From: Tsukamurella pulmonis
Lineage (GTDB): Bacteria > Actinomycetota > Actinomycetes > Mycobacteriales > Mycobacteriaceae
Length of the DNA: 64,000 nt
Direction: 5' to 3'
NCBI RefSeq assembly: GCF_900103175.1
Contig: NZ_FNLF01000002.1
Span: 1,998,136 to 2,062,135 of the forward strand
Shown here: in pieces, positions 1 through 7,783 of the stretch
Layout: every line of letters starts with the position of its first letter
Position numbering within the stretch: position 1 is the first letter of the stretch
The notes under the pieces: model-generated
Database searches by the model: none
Told to the model about the DNA's origin: nothing
The model's input: only the letters and a program-made list of their open reading frames with translations
Made by a program: the position numbers and the translations under genes

Positions 1-136
1 CGACGTCCCTGGCCAGGGCTGTGGCGTCGTGGCCGCGGTAGTGGAAGTAGCCCTCTTCGCCTCGGACATCGCCGAGTTCGGTGTCGGTCACGATGACGTT
101 CTTGAGCCCCGCCGGGGCGATGAGCGGTGTGGTCAT
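1..136 (-). CDS. Citrate synthase family protein (partial, N-terminus only)
   Basis: The reverse strand from the ATG at 134-136 encodes a citrate synthase N-terminus. It contains the stretch VIVTDTELGDVRGEEGYFHY followed by RGHDATALARDV, which matches the DTxISxxDGExGxLxYRGYxxxxLA start of bacterial citrate and 2-methylcitrate synthases. Only the first 45 residues lie in the window. The catalytic histidines and aspartate are beyond the left edge, so citrate cannot be told from methylcitrate synthase. The gene is divergent from a second citrate synthase at 192 and shares a 55-bp intergenic region with a palindrome, so the two are probably co-regulated. Confidence 0.85.
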   Translation of the reverse strand, partial: MTTPLIAPAGLKNVIVTDTELGDVRGEEGYFHYRGHDATALARDV

Positions 137-152
137 GGCCCGAGTCTGGGCG

Positions 153-187
153 ATGTTGATCAACATCCGCAATGTTGATTGAATCAA
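153..187. promoter_or_regulatory. Paired palindromic operator between divergent citrate synthase genes
   Basis: Positions 153-166 form the perfect 14-bp palindrome ATGTTGATCAACAT. Positions 175-187 form a second inverted repeat, TTGATT-G-AATCAA, and 172-180 repeat the ATGTTGATT half-site. The cluster fills most of the 55 bp between the two starts. A local protein with a DNA-binding domain is encoded right next to it (192-1265), so autoregulation is the natural inference. The binding protein itself is not shown by sequence. Confidence 0.7.
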
Positions 188-191
188 GGTC

Positions 192-1265
192 GTGGACAGA
201 TGGATCACGACCTCGGAAGCGGCCGAGCGCCTCGGGGTCAAGCGCGGGACGCTGTACTCGTACGTGAGCCGGGGCGTGCTGCATTCGCAGCGCATGCCCG
301 GCCAGGCCGAGTCGCTCTTCGATCGCACGCAGGTCGACTCGCTCGCCGCCGCGAAACACGACGGCCGCCGCGAAGCGGACCGCCTGCTGCGCTTCCGAGC
401 CGTGACCACGCGCGTCTCCGCGCTCCGCGGGGACGCGCTCTCCCTGCGCGGCCGACCGATCGCGCAGGTGTGCGCGGAGATGGACTTCGCCGCCGCCGCG
501 CGTTTCGCCCTCGAGGCGCGGACCGCGGAGGCGCCGCCCGTCGTCGATCTCGGCGCGGCGCGGGCCGTAGCGCTGGAGCGCAGGATCCCGCTCGCCGTCG
601 CGCTGCTCGCGGCGCAGGACCCGTTGCGGGCGGACCGTTCCCAGGTGGCAGAACGGGCTCTCGGACTGTTGCCGGTGCTCGCCGAGCTCGTCCCCGAGGT
701 CCATCTCGAGCACCCCTGGGTCGACGCGCTCGCGACCTGCCTCATCGACAACGGGCTCGCGGCGTCCACGACTGCCGCCCGGGTCGCGGCGTCGGCGCGG
801 GCGGGTCTGTACGACGCACTGCTCGCGGGGTACGGGGCGATGGCGGGGGTGCTGCACGGCGGTGCGCCGGCCGCGGCCTACGCGATGCTCGGGCGGGTGC
901 TCGCGGGCGGCGACGTGGACGCGGCGATCGCCGACGCCTCCTGGGGTGGGCACCTGTCGGGGTTCGGACACATCGTCTACACGGGCGAGGATCCGCGGGC
1001 CACCGTCGTCCTGGGGATGATTCGCCAGGACCGGCCCGATGCCCCTGCTCTGCGGGCGGTCTCGGCGCTCGCGGACCGCGTCGGCCGGGCGGTGAACATC
1101 GATCTGGCGGGCGCCGCGGTCGCGCACGCGCTGGGGCTGCCGGAGCGCGCCACAGAGGTGCTCTTCCAATACGGGCGCACCGTCGGGATGGCGGCGCACA
1201 TCGCCGAGGAGTACGAGGAGGCGCCGCTGCGCTGGCGCGGCGCCAACAGTAGCGCCGTGCGCTGA
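192..1265 (+). CDS. Citrate synthase with N-terminal excisionase/MerR-type DNA-binding domain
   Basis: This 357-aa protein carries a helix-turn-helix of the excisionase/MerR type at about residues 5-50 (TTSEAAERLGVKRGTLYSYV) ahead of a citrate synthase fold. All three catalytic residues appear conserved: His222 in LHGGAP, His260 in GFGHIVYTGEDPR (the family signature) and Asp304 in NIDLAG. It should therefore condense an acyl-CoA with oxaloacetate, but it may also bind DNA. The GTG at 192 is the start because it keeps the helix-turn-helix intact; no good Shine-Dalgarno precedes it. It is divergent from another citrate synthase, with palindromes between them that the N-terminal domain could recognise. 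Whether it is mainly an enzyme, a sensor-regulator or both is open. Confidence 0.85.
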   Translation: MDRWITTSEAAERLGVKRGTLYSYVSRGVLHSQRMPGQAESLFDRTQVDSLAAAKHDGRREADRLLRFRAVTTRVSALRGDALSLRGRPIAQVCAEMDFAAAARFALEARTAEAPPVVDLGAARAVALERRIPLAVALLAAQDPLRADRSQVAERALGLLPVLAELVPEVHLEHPWVDALATCLIDNGLAASTTAARVAASARAGLYDALLAGYGAMAGVLHGGAPAAAYAMLGRVLAGGDVDAAIADASWGGHLSGFGHIVYTGEDPRATVVLGMIRQDRPDAPALRAVSALADRVGRAVNIDLAGAAVAHALGLPERATEVLFQYGRTVGMAAHIAEEYEEAPLRWRGANSSAVR

Positions 1266-1281
1266 CGACGACTGTGATTCA

Positions 1282-1300
1282 CTAGGTTAGCCAAGCCTTA
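1282..1300 (+). promoter_or_regulatory. IdeR/DtxR iron box
   Basis: CTAGGTTAGCCAAGCCTTA matches the mycobacterial IdeR/DtxR consensus TTAGGTTAGSCTAACCTAA at 15 of 19 positions. It ends 8 bp before the ATG at 1309 and touches the AGGAG ribosome-binding site. It lies upstream of a siderophore-binding lipoprotein, the type of gene IdeR represses when iron is plentiful. Confidence 0.8.
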
Positions 1301-1308
1301 GGAGAATA

Positions 1309-2322
1309 ATGAGTGCCGTAGTCTCGCCCACCCGTCGCGCCCTGTTCCGTGGCGCGGGACTGCTCGGTGCGGCCGGTCTGGCGGCAGCGTGCGGCGCGGG
1401 CGGGGGTTCGGTGGTCGAGTCCGGGCGGCGCACCGTCGACCATCTGCGGGGGAGTACCGCGGTGCCCGACGATCCGCGGCGCATCGTCGCGGTCGGCTTC
1501 AGCGATCAGGACCCCGTTCTCGCGCTCGGTGGGCGTCTCGTCGGGGTGACCGATTGGTACGGCGACTACGAGTTCGCCACCTGGCCGTGGGCGCAGGCGC
1601 AATTGGGGGATCAGCGGCCCGCCGTGTTGAACAAGGGGAAGTTCACCGGGACCCCCGACTACCGCTACGAGGAGATCGCCGCGCTGCGCCCGGATCTGAT
1701 TCTGGGTCTCTACACCGAGATGAATCCCGATCAGTACGAGCGGCTTTCGCGGATCGCGCCCACCGTCGGGCCGCCCCCGGGCTACAAGGAGTTCACCGCG
1801 CCGTGGGATGCCGCGACCCGGCTCGCGGGCGATGCCCTCGGGCGGCGGGAGGCGGCCGAGCGTGCGATCACTGCTGTGAACGAGCGGCTCTCGGCGGCAC
1901 GAGCGGCACACCCCGAGTTCGCCGGGCGAACGGCGGTCGTCGTCGAACGGTTCGAGCCCGGAGCGACCTTCGTGCGCTCCCCGGGTGATCCCCGCTCACG
2001 GCTCCTGAGCGCACTCGGCTTCACCGTCGCCGAGGTCGCCGGCAACGACTCGGGTGGCAACGACGGCGTGAGTCTTCCGGACGAGAACATGTCCCGGCTC
2101 GATCAGGACGTGCTGGTGTGGAACATCGGCAGCACCCCCGCGGTGCGCACCGAGATCGAGGGGCTGCCGATCTATCGCACGGTGCCGGCGGTGCGTGCGG
2201 GACGATCCGTGTTCATCGATGATCCGGTGGTGTCGGGCGCCTGGACCTGGGGCACCGTGCTCAGCATTCCCACGGTCGTCGACGCCCTCGCGAGTAGCAT
2301 CGCGCGCGTGATGACGAGGTGA
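1309..2322 (+). CDS. Iron-siderophore ABC transporter substrate-binding lipoprotein
   Basis: This 337-aa protein has a twin-arginine-like export sequence (TRRALFRGAG) running into a lipobox-like end with Cys28, so it is probably an exported lipoprotein. The mature part fits the periplasmic-binding-protein fold of the FepB/FecB class: an opening DDPRRIVAVGF strand, then the middle EEIAALRPDLILG motif typical of siderophore binders. It should deliver ferric siderophore to an ABC permease that is not in this window. An AGGAG site sits 5 nt before the ATG, and an IdeR box lies just upstream, indicating iron repression. The stop overlaps the start of the next gene, although that gene is functionally unrelated. 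Confidence 0.88.
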   Translation: MSAVVSPTRRALFRGAGLLGAAGLAAACGAGGGSVVESGRRTVDHLRGSTAVPDDPRRIVAVGFSDQDPVLALGGRLVGVTDWYGDYEFATWPWAQAQLGDQRPAVLNKGKFTGTPDYRYEEIAALRPDLILGLYTEMNPDQYERLSRIAPTVGPPPGYKEFTAPWDAATRLAGDALGRREAAERAITAVNERLSAARAAHPEFAGRTAVVVERFEPGATFVRSPGDPRSRLLSALGFTVAEVAGNDSGGNDGVSLPDENMSRLDQDVLVWNIGSTPAVRTEIEGLPIYRTVPAVRAGRSVFIDDPVVSGAWTWGTVLSIPTVVDALASSIARVMTR

Positions 2323-2987
2323 AGCTGGTCGACCGGATCCGCACCGACCTGCGCGCGGCCGCCGATGCCGAGCGGGCGCCGGCGATGCAGGCGTACATGA
2401 AATCCGCGATGCCCTTCCTCGGCGTGCCCGCGGCGGCGGTGCGCAGCATCACGTCGACCGCGCTTCGGACGCACCCGCCCGCCGATCTCGACGGATTGCG
2501 CGCCGCCGTGCTCGCCCTGTGGGACGAGGCCGAGTTCCGCGAGGAGCGTTACGCCGCGCAGAACCTGCTCCGCCACCGGCTCGGCCGGGGTGAGCCGGCA
2601 CTCCTCCCGCTGCACGAACACATCGCGGTTACCGGGGCCTGGTGGGATCACGTCGACGAGACCGCCCGGCACATCGCGGCCCTGCTCGATGCGCATCCCG
2701 AGGACACCGCGGCCGTCGTCCGCGCCTGGAGTCGCGGCGAGGACCTGTGGTTGCGACGGCTGGCGATCCTCGCCCAGCTCGGCCGCAAGGACCGGCTCGA
2801 CACCGCACTCCTGGCGGAGGTGATCGAGCCGGCGCTGTCCGAGTCGGAGTTCTTCCTGCGCAAGGCGATCGGCTGGGCGCTGCGCGAGCACGCCAAGACC
2901 GATCCGGACTGGGTGCGCGCCTATGTGACGGCCCACGAGAATCGGCTCAGCGGGCTCTCGCGACGCGAGGCGCTCAAGCACCTGTGA
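2319..2987 (+). CDS. DNA alkylation repair protein, AlkD family
   Basis: This 222-aa all-helical protein matches the AlkD/HEAT-like DNA glycosylase family along its length. Family-typical features are the opening VDRIRTDLRAAADAERAPAM, the SAMPFLGVP segment, EERYAAQNLL, and the late FFLRKAIGWALREHAKTDP. AlkD enzymes excise bulky cationic alkylated bases such as 3- and 7-methylpurines. The GTG start overlaps the TGA of the lipoprotein gene (GTGA), which implies translational coupling, so expression may follow iron control. The pairing looks positional rather than functional. Length is normal for the family. Confidence 0.85.
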   Translation: MKLVDRIRTDLRAAADAERAPAMQAYMKSAMPFLGVPAAAVRSITSTALRTHPPADLDGLRAAVLALWDEAEFREERYAAQNLLRHRLGRGEPALLPLHEHIAVTGAWWDHVDETARHIAALLDAHPEDTAAVVRAWSRGEDLWLRRLAILAQLGRKDRLDTALLAEVIEPALSESEFFLRKAIGWALREHAKTDPDWVRAYVTAHENRLSGLSRREALKHL

Positions 2988-2997
2988 GGCGGTGCAC

Positions 2998-3696
2998 TCA
3001 GCTGCGGACCCAGATCGCCTGTGCGGCCACGTCGCCCAGGTCGAGCGGCGCACCGTCGTCGACGGTGACGGCGATGGTTCCCAGGAACTTGCGCAACTCC
3101 ACGACCACGATCCGCGCGTCGGGGGCGATGCCGACCTCCTGGAAGTAGCGCAGCATCTCGGGGTCGGAATCGGAGATCCGGGCGACGGTGCCGCACTGCC
3201 CGGCCTCGAGCTCGGAGAGCAGGCAGGCGTCCGGTGTCGGCACCGTGCCGTCCGGCTGGGGGATCGGGTCGCCGTGCGGGTCACGCAGCGGGTGGCCGAG
3301 GCGCTCGTCGAGCCGCACGAGGAAGCGCTCGGAGACGGCGTGCTCGAGGATCTCGGCCTCGTCGTGCACCTCGTCCCAGCCGTAGCCGAGCTCGGAGACG
3401 AGGAAGGTCTCGAGCAGCCGGTGGCGGCGCACCATCGCCGTCGCGGCGGCGCGGCCGTCGTCGGTGAGCGTGACCGCGCCGTACTTCTCATGGTCCACCA
3501 GCCCCTGGTCGGCGAGCTTGCGGATGGCCTCGGAGGCGGTGGAGGCGGAGACGCCGAGCGCGTCGGCCAGCGACTTGGTGGTGACCTTGACATCGGACCA
3601 CTCCTGGGCGGTCCAGATCTGCTTGAGGTAGTCCTGCGTGACCGCGGACAGCTCGCCGACGGGGCGCGGCGAATCGGGCAGGGGAGGCTTAGTCAC
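2998..3696 (-). CDS. mntR: DtxR-family metal-dependent regulator (MntR/SirR-like)
   Basis: This 232-aa protein has the DtxR layout: an N-terminal winged helix (VTQDYLKQIWTAQEW, then SLADALGVSASTASEAIRKL), a metal-binding dimerisation domain with DEAEILEHAVSERFLVRLDE, and a C-terminal SH3-like FeoA domain ending in AQAIWVRS. The intact SH3 domain favours the MntR/SirR-IdeR three-domain type. Synteny with ribF matches mycobacterial Rv2788, described as the manganese regulator. GTG at 3696 is chosen because the winged-helix homology begins 15 residues later and a TATGGT box lies 6 nt before it, which fits a leaderless transcript. The gene is divergent from ribF with only 34 bp between. MntR versus a paralogous iron sensor is inferred from context. 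Confidence 0.85.
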   Translation of the reverse strand: MTKPPLPDSPRPVGELSAVTQDYLKQIWTAQEWSDVKVTTKSLADALGVSASTASEAIRKLADQGLVDHEKYGAVTLTDDGRAAATAMVRRHRLLETFLVSELGYGWDEVHDEAEILEHAVSERFLVRLDERLGHPLRDPHGDPIPQPDGTVPTPDACLLSELEAGQCGTVARISDSDPEMLRYFQEVGIAPDARIVVVELRKFLGTIAVTVDDGAPLDLGDVAAQAIWVRS

Positions 3697-3702
3697 GCAC
3701 CC

Positions 3703-3724
3703 ACCATATGCCGTCCGATAGGGT
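3703..3724. promoter_or_regulatory. Back-to-back leaderless promoters of mntR and ribF
   Basis: The 34-bp gap between the two divergent GTG starts holds a reverse-strand TATGGT (3708-3703), 6 nt from the mntR start, and a forward TAGGGT (3719-3724), 6 nt from the ribF start. Neither gene has a Shine-Dalgarno sequence. The TANNNT-N6-start spacing is what leaderless actinobacterial transcripts show. Confidence 0.6.
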
Positions 3725-3730
3725 GAGTGC

Positions 3731-4693
3731 GTGCTTCGCTGGCGAGGGCTCGATGACGTTCCCGCGGACTGGGGACGCTGTGTAGTGACGATCGGCGTGT
3801 TCGACGGTGTACACCGTGGACACGCCCAATTGATCGCACGAGCGACCGCGGAGGCCCATGAACGTGGGCTCCCGGCCGTACTGATGACGTTCGATCCGCA
3901 CCCCGCTGAGGTGGTGCGGCCCGGATCGCATCCACCGCAGCTCACGACGCTGACGCGGCGTGCGGAGCTGGCGGAGGAGCTGGGCATCGACGTGTTCTGC
4001 GTCATGCCCTTCACCGCCACGGTGATGGCGCAGCCGGCCGAGGACTTCGTGCACTCCGTGTTGGTCGAGAGGCTGCACGCCGCCGCAGTGGTGGTCGGCG
4101 ACAACTTCACCTTCGGCTACCGCGCTCTCGGCAACGTGGAGATGCTGGCGCAGTTGGGCCAGAAGTTCGGCTTCTCCGTCGATTCCGTGCCGCTGCTCAC
4201 CGAGCACGCGGTCACCTACTCGTCGACCTACATCCGTTCCTGCGTCGACGCGGGCGACGTCAAGGCCGCCGCCGAGGCTCTCGGGCGTCCGCATCGCGTC
4301 GAGGGTGTCGTCGTGCGCGGCGACGGTCGCGGGCGCGAACTCGGTTTCCCGACCGCGAACGTGGCCCCGCCGATGTTCGCGGCGATCCCCGCCGACGGCG
4401 TCTACGCGGCCTGGTTCACGGTTCTCGGCCCCGGGCCGGTGGTCGGCCAGGTCACGCCCGGCGAGCGGTACCCGGCGGCGGTGTCCGTGGGAAGCAATCC
4501 GACGTTCTCCGGGCGCACCCGCACCGTCGAGGCGTTCGTCCTGGACACCTCGGCCGATCTCTACGGCCAGCACGTCGCCGTGGACTTCGTCGATCGCGTC
4601 CGCGGGATGGAGCGTTTCGAGTCGGTGGAGGCGCTGCTCGAGGCGATGGGTGGCGACGTCGACCGGACGCGCGCGATTCTGGGAATCGCCTGA
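3731..4693 (+). CDS. ribF: Bifunctional riboflavin kinase/FAD synthetase
   Basis: At 320 aa this is standard RibF size. The N-terminal FMN adenylyltransferase domain has VVTIGVFDGVHRGHAQLI, with the HxGH-like nucleotide-binding motif, and MTFDPHPAEV. GDNFTFGYRALGN follows, then TYSSTYIRS. The C-terminal riboflavin kinase domain has VVRGDGRGRELGFPTAN, with the PTAN motif, and SVGSNPTFSGRTRTVEAFVLD. It phosphorylates riboflavin to FMN and adenylates FMN to FAD in the cytoplasm. It lies 89 bp upstream of rpsO, an arrangement common in many bacteria. The start is the GTG at 3731, probably leaderless. Confidence 0.97.
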   Translation: MLRWRGLDDVPADWGRCVVTIGVFDGVHRGHAQLIARATAEAHERGLPAVLMTFDPHPAEVVRPGSHPPQLTTLTRRAELAEELGIDVFCVMPFTATVMAQPAEDFVHSVLVERLHAAAVVVGDNFTFGYRALGNVEMLAQLGQKFGFSVDSVPLLTEHAVTYSSTYIRSCVDAGDVKAAAEALGRPHRVEGVVVRGDGRGRELGFPTANVAPPMFAAIPADGVYAAWFTVLGPGPVVGQVTPGERYPAAVSVGSNPTFSGRTRTVEAFVLDTSADLYGQHVAVDFVDRVRGMERFESVEALLEAMGGDVDRTRAILGIA

Positions 4694-4782
4694 CGCCTGG
4701 TAACGTGGCCTCTCGTGCCTGCTGCAGTTCGCGGTGGCGGCACGGAATTCTGACGACGCGATACTGAAACAAGGAGCAATCC

Positions 4783-5052
4783 ATGTCGCTCACCACTGAG
4801 CAGAAGAAGTCGATCCTGGCCGAGTACGGCCTGCACGAGACCGACACCGGCTCGCCCGAGGCGCAGGTCGCGATGCTGACCAAGCGCATCACCGACCTCA
4901 CCGAGCACCTCAAGCAGCACAAGCACGATCACCACAGCCGCCGCGGCCTGCTGCTGCTCGTCGGCCGTCGTCGCCGCCTGCTGAAGTACGTCGCCTCGGT
5001 CGACATCAACCGCTACCGTTCGCTCATCGAGCGTCTCGGCCTGCGTCGCTAA
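4783..5052 (+). CDS. rpsO: 30S ribosomal protein S15
   Basis: This 89-aa protein has the typical S15 sequence: [54 protein letters not shown] and [20 protein letters not shown]15 binds 16S rRNA directly and nucleates assembly of the platform of the small subunit. An AAGGAG ribosome-binding site sits 6 nt before the ATG. A strong hairpin terminator follows at 5068. In many bacteria rpsO precedes pnp; here SDR, phoD and lysX lie between them. Confidence 0.98.
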   Translation: MSLTTEQKKSILAEYGLHETDTGSPEAQVAMLTKRITDLTEHLKQHKHDHHSRRGLLLLVGRRRRLLKYVASVDINRYRSLIERLGLRR

Positions 5053-5067
5053 GAACCTCCACGCCAG

Positions 5068-5099
5068 CGGCCCGCTCCCGGATCTCCGGGAGCGGGCCG
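5068..5099 (+). terminator. Rho-independent-type terminator of rpsO
   Basis: A perfect 14-bp stem (CGGCCCGCTCCCGG, 5068-5081, pairing with 5086-5099) encloses the 4-nt loop ATCT, starting 16 nt after the rpsO stop. The T-tract is weak, as is common in high-GC actinobacteria. Confidence 0.85.
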
Positions 5100-5118
5100 T
5101 TCGCGTTGCCGGGGAGCG

Positions 5119-5195
5119 ATGCGCCCAGCGCATACCCGCGCCCACCTGGTCCGATGCGCGTCCGGTGATGCGTCCGCCGCATCACCAACGCGCAT
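5119..5195. repeat. Cluster of ATGCGC palindromes in the rpsO-SDR convergent gap
   Basis: Two structures occupy this gene-free stretch. ATGCGC-CCA-GCGCAT lies at 5119-5133. A 42-nt nested hairpin lies at 5154-5195: outer arms ATGCGCGT/ACGCGCAT, an internal loop of 3 and 2 nt, inner arms GTGATGCG/CGCATCAC and a 5-nt apical loop. They could form a second terminator for the converging SDR gene, a structured RNA or a protein-binding array. No protein homology was seen here. Confidence 0.6.
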
Positions 5196-5228
5196 GGAGA
5201 CGGCGGTGGCGCAGGCGGCGAGCGCTCG

Positions 5229-5972
5229 TCACCCGCGCCCGAGCAGCGTTCCGCCGTTCACCTGCAGGATCTGTCCGGTCGTCCAGCCCGCGTCCGGAGC
5301 GGCTAGGTAGGCGACCGCCGCCGCGACTTCGTCGGGGGTCCCGGGGCGCCCGGCGGGGATCTGCGCGATCCGACTCGTCGCCAGTTCGTCCGTCAGCCGG
5401 TCGGTCCAGAACTCCGTGGCGGGCACGAATCCCGGGGCTACCACGTTCACGGTGACTCCCTCGGGTGCCATCTCGGTGGCCAGCCCCGAGGACCATGCGT
5501 GGACGGCGGCCTTGGCGGCACCGTACGCACCCGGTCCGCGCAGGCCGGCGATGGAACTGATCGAGACGATGCGCGCGCCCGGGCGGGTGAGGTGCGGTGC
5601 CAGGGCGTTCGTGACGGTCACCGCCGTGATCACGTTGAGTCGGAAGACCTCCGCGTAGGCGGCGGCGATCTGGGCCGAGTTCTCCTGCGGCAGTGCGGGG
5701 TTGCCGCCGACGTTGTTGACCAGGACGTCGACCGTGCCGCCCGCTGCGATCCGTCCGGCGAGGGCGTCGACCTCGCCGGTGTCGGTGAGGTCGGCGATCT
5801 CGACGGATACCCTCGCGATCTGCACGGCCGCGTCGATCTCGGTGGCCGCCCGCTCGAGAACGTCGCCGCGCCGTCCCACGATCACGACGTCGTTCCCGTC
5901 GGACGCCAGACGGTGCGCGATCGCGCGTCCGATGCCCGTGCCGCCACCCGTCACCACTGCTCGCCTCGTCAT
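5229..5972 (-). CDS. Short-chain dehydrogenase/reductase (FabG-like)
   Basis: This 247-aa protein is a classical SDR: a TGGGTGIG cofactor loop at about residues 8-15, the NNVGG motif after VDVLV, catalytic Ser in ISSIAG and the YGAAK active-site motif, then VAPGFV and a C-terminal VNGGTLLG. Arg residues in GRRGD after the second strand favour NADP(H). It reduces or oxidises a carbonyl/alcohol pair, but the substrate cannot be read from sequence. A GAAGG site precedes the ATG. It stands alone, converging on rpsO and divergent from phoD. Confidence 0.88.
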   Translation of the reverse strand: MTRRAVVTGGGTGIGRAIAHRLASDGNDVVIVGRRGDVLERAATEIDAAVQIARVSVEIADLTDTGEVDALAGRIAAGGTVDVLVNNVGGNPALPQENSAQIAAAYAEVFRLNVITAVTVTNALAPHLTRPGARIVSISSIAGLRGPGAYGAAKAAVHAWSSGLATEMAPEGVTVNVVAPGFVPATEFWTDRLTDELATSRIAQIPAGRPGTPDEVAAAVAYLAAPDAGWTTGQILQVNGGTLLGRG

Positions 5973-6112
5973 CCTTCGAATGTCTCACGATCGCGGCCGG
6001 TGTGCATCCCGGCCGATTCCGGATCGCATTCACGGCGGGTTCACGTCGAAGGGTGACGCGGGACACTTCGCGGTGAGGGGGCGGCCACCTCCCTTCGGTA
6101 ACACAAGTACCC

Positions 6113-7726
6113 ATGCCCGACACCTCAGCCTCCTTCCGTGTCCTGCCCGACAAGACCGTGACCGCCGGCACCACCCGGCGCAGGTTCATGACCTGGATGG
6201 GTTTGGTGGGCGGCGTCGCCGCCGCGCCCCAGCTGATGCGGCCGGCGTTCGCAGGTGCGGAACCGGGCACGGGGGATCCGTTCACGCTGGGCGTCGCCTC
6301 GGGCGATCCGCTTCCGGACGGGGTGGTGTTGTGGACCCGACTGGCCCGCCGTCCGTTGCAGCCCGGCGGTGGGATGCCGAACGCGCCCGTCCCGGTGCAG
6401 TGGGAGATCGCGGCCGACCGGGGATTCCGCTCCGTCGTCCAGCGGGGGAGCAGTGCCGCCGTGCCGGAGGACGGGCACAGCGTGCACATCGACGTACGCG
6501 GCCTGCGTCCGGCGACCGACTACTTCTACCGATTCCGCTGCGGCAGCGACCTCTCGCCGATCGGCCGGACCCGCACGGCGCCGGCTCCCGGGGCCCGGGT
6601 CTCCGAGATGACCTTCGCCGCCGTCTCCTGCCAGGCGTGGACCGACGGCTACTTCAACGCCTTCGCCGACCTGGCGGCGCACGCGCCCGACGTGGTCTTC
6701 CACCTCGGCGACTACGTCTACGAGTACGAGATCAAGCCGGCCACCGTCCGTCGTCCCACGACCGACGTCCCGGCATCGGCCTGGCGCGAGATGACCACTC
6801 TCGCCGACTACCGGGACCGCTACGCGCTCTACAAGCTCGATCCCGATCTTCAGGCCGCGCATCGCGCCGCGCCCTTCATCTGCGCCTACGACGACCATGA
6901 GGTCGAGAACAACTGGGCCGCGGGCATCCCCGAAAAGGGGCAGTCGCCCGAGGAGTTCATCGTCCGCCGCGCCGCGGCTTTCAAGGCGTGGTGGGAGAAC
7001 ATGCCCGTCCGGGCGGCGCTGCGGCCGAACGGCCCCGATCTGCGCATGTACCGGCGCTTCTCCTACGGCGACCTCGCCCGGTTCAGCGTCCTCGACACCC
7101 GGCAGTACCGCAGCGATCAGGCCAACGACGACAAGAGCAGCCCCCAGGACGCCGCCACCGCCGATCCGTCGCGCACCATCACCGGTGCGGCGCAGGAGAA
7201 GTGGATCCTCGACGGTCTCGCTGCCGGCGGTGCGCACTGGAACGTCCTGGCGCACCAGACCACGATCGCCGACCTCGCCCGGAACACGGACGGCCGGCGC
7301 ACCGTCTCGATGGACGGATGGAGCGGTTACGAGGCCTCCCGGGCGCGGATCCTCGACGGTGCCGTGCAGCGCCGGGTGCCGAACCTGGTGTCGGTCGTCG
7401 GCGACATCCACCGCAACGTGGTCTCCGAGCTCAAGTCCACCTACACCGCGGATGCAACCACGGTGGGCGTCGAGCTCGCGGGCACCTCGATCGCCTCGGG
7501 CAAGGACGGCAAGGACAGCGACGACGCGGACAAGGCGATCAAGGCGGCGTCGCCGCACGTGAAGTTCGGGAACGCCCAGCGCGGCTACATGCTCAACCGC
7601 CTCACGCCGCAGGAGTGGCGGGCGGAGTTCCGCGTCGCGGACTCCATCGCGAGCCGCGGACTCGGGCTGCACCGGCGCGCCGTCGTCACGATCCCCAGCG
7701 GCCGGCCGGAGATCCAGGTCGACTGA
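6113..7726 (+). CDS. phoD: PhoD-type alkaline phosphatase/phosphodiesterase, Tat-exported
   Basis: This 537-aa protein begins with a twin-arginine signal (TTRRRFMTWMG, residues 20-30, ending near AFA). An N-terminal PhoD domain starts at FTLGVASGDPLPDGVVLWTR. The metallophosphatase domain shows SCQAW, FHLGDYVYEYE and YDDHEVENNW, which supply Asp, Tyr, His and Asn ligands of the PhoD Fe/Ca centre, and later the VVGDIHRN motif. It should hydrolyse phosphate mono- and diesters outside the membrane for phosphate scavenging. No Pho box was recognised upstream. The gene is divergent from the SDR and followed by a likely gene stub. Confidence 0.93.
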   Translation: MPDTSASFRVLPDKTVTAGTTRRRFMTWMGLVGGVAAAPQLMRPAFAGAEPGTGDPFTLGVASGDPLPDGVVLWTRLARRPLQPGGGMPNAPVPVQWEIAADRGFRSVVQRGSSAAVPEDGHSVHIDVRGLRPATDYFYRFRCGSDLSPIGRTRTAPAPGARVSEMTFAAVSCQAWTDGYFNAFADLAAHAPDVVFHLGDYVYEYEIKPATVRRPTTDVPASAWREMTTLADYRDRYALYKLDPDLQAAHRAAPFICAYDDHEVENNWAAGIPEKGQSPEEFIVRRAAAFKAWWENMPVRAALRPNGPDLRMYRRFSYGDLARFSVLDTRQYRSDQANDDKSSPQDAATADPSRTITGAAQEKWILDGLAAGGAHWNVLAHQTTIADLARNTDGRRTVSMDGWSGYEASRARILDGAVQRRVPNLVSVVGDIHRNVVSELKSTYTADATTVGVELAGTSIASGKDGKDSDDADKAIKAASPHVKFGNAQRGYMLNRLTPQEWRAEFRVADSIASRGLGLHRRAVVTIPSGRPEIQVD

Positions 7727-7783
7727 GCGATCTCACCCGTTCGGGGGAGGTCGGGACGCGGGACGGCTCGATACCGTGCGGCC

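Noticed and set aside
2172-3593. Reverse frame running through the AlkD and MntR region
   Set aside because: Proline/serine/arginine repeats and no homology; it overlaps two well-supported genes.
3697-4110. N-terminal extension of the MntR frame to 370 codons
   Set aside because: The added part lies antisense to ribF and has no DtxR homology; the winged helix starts after 3696.
5165-5455. Forward arginine-rich frame across the rpsO-SDR gap
   Set aside because: It is made by the ATGCGC palindromes and the SDR antisense strand; no ribosome-binding site or homology.
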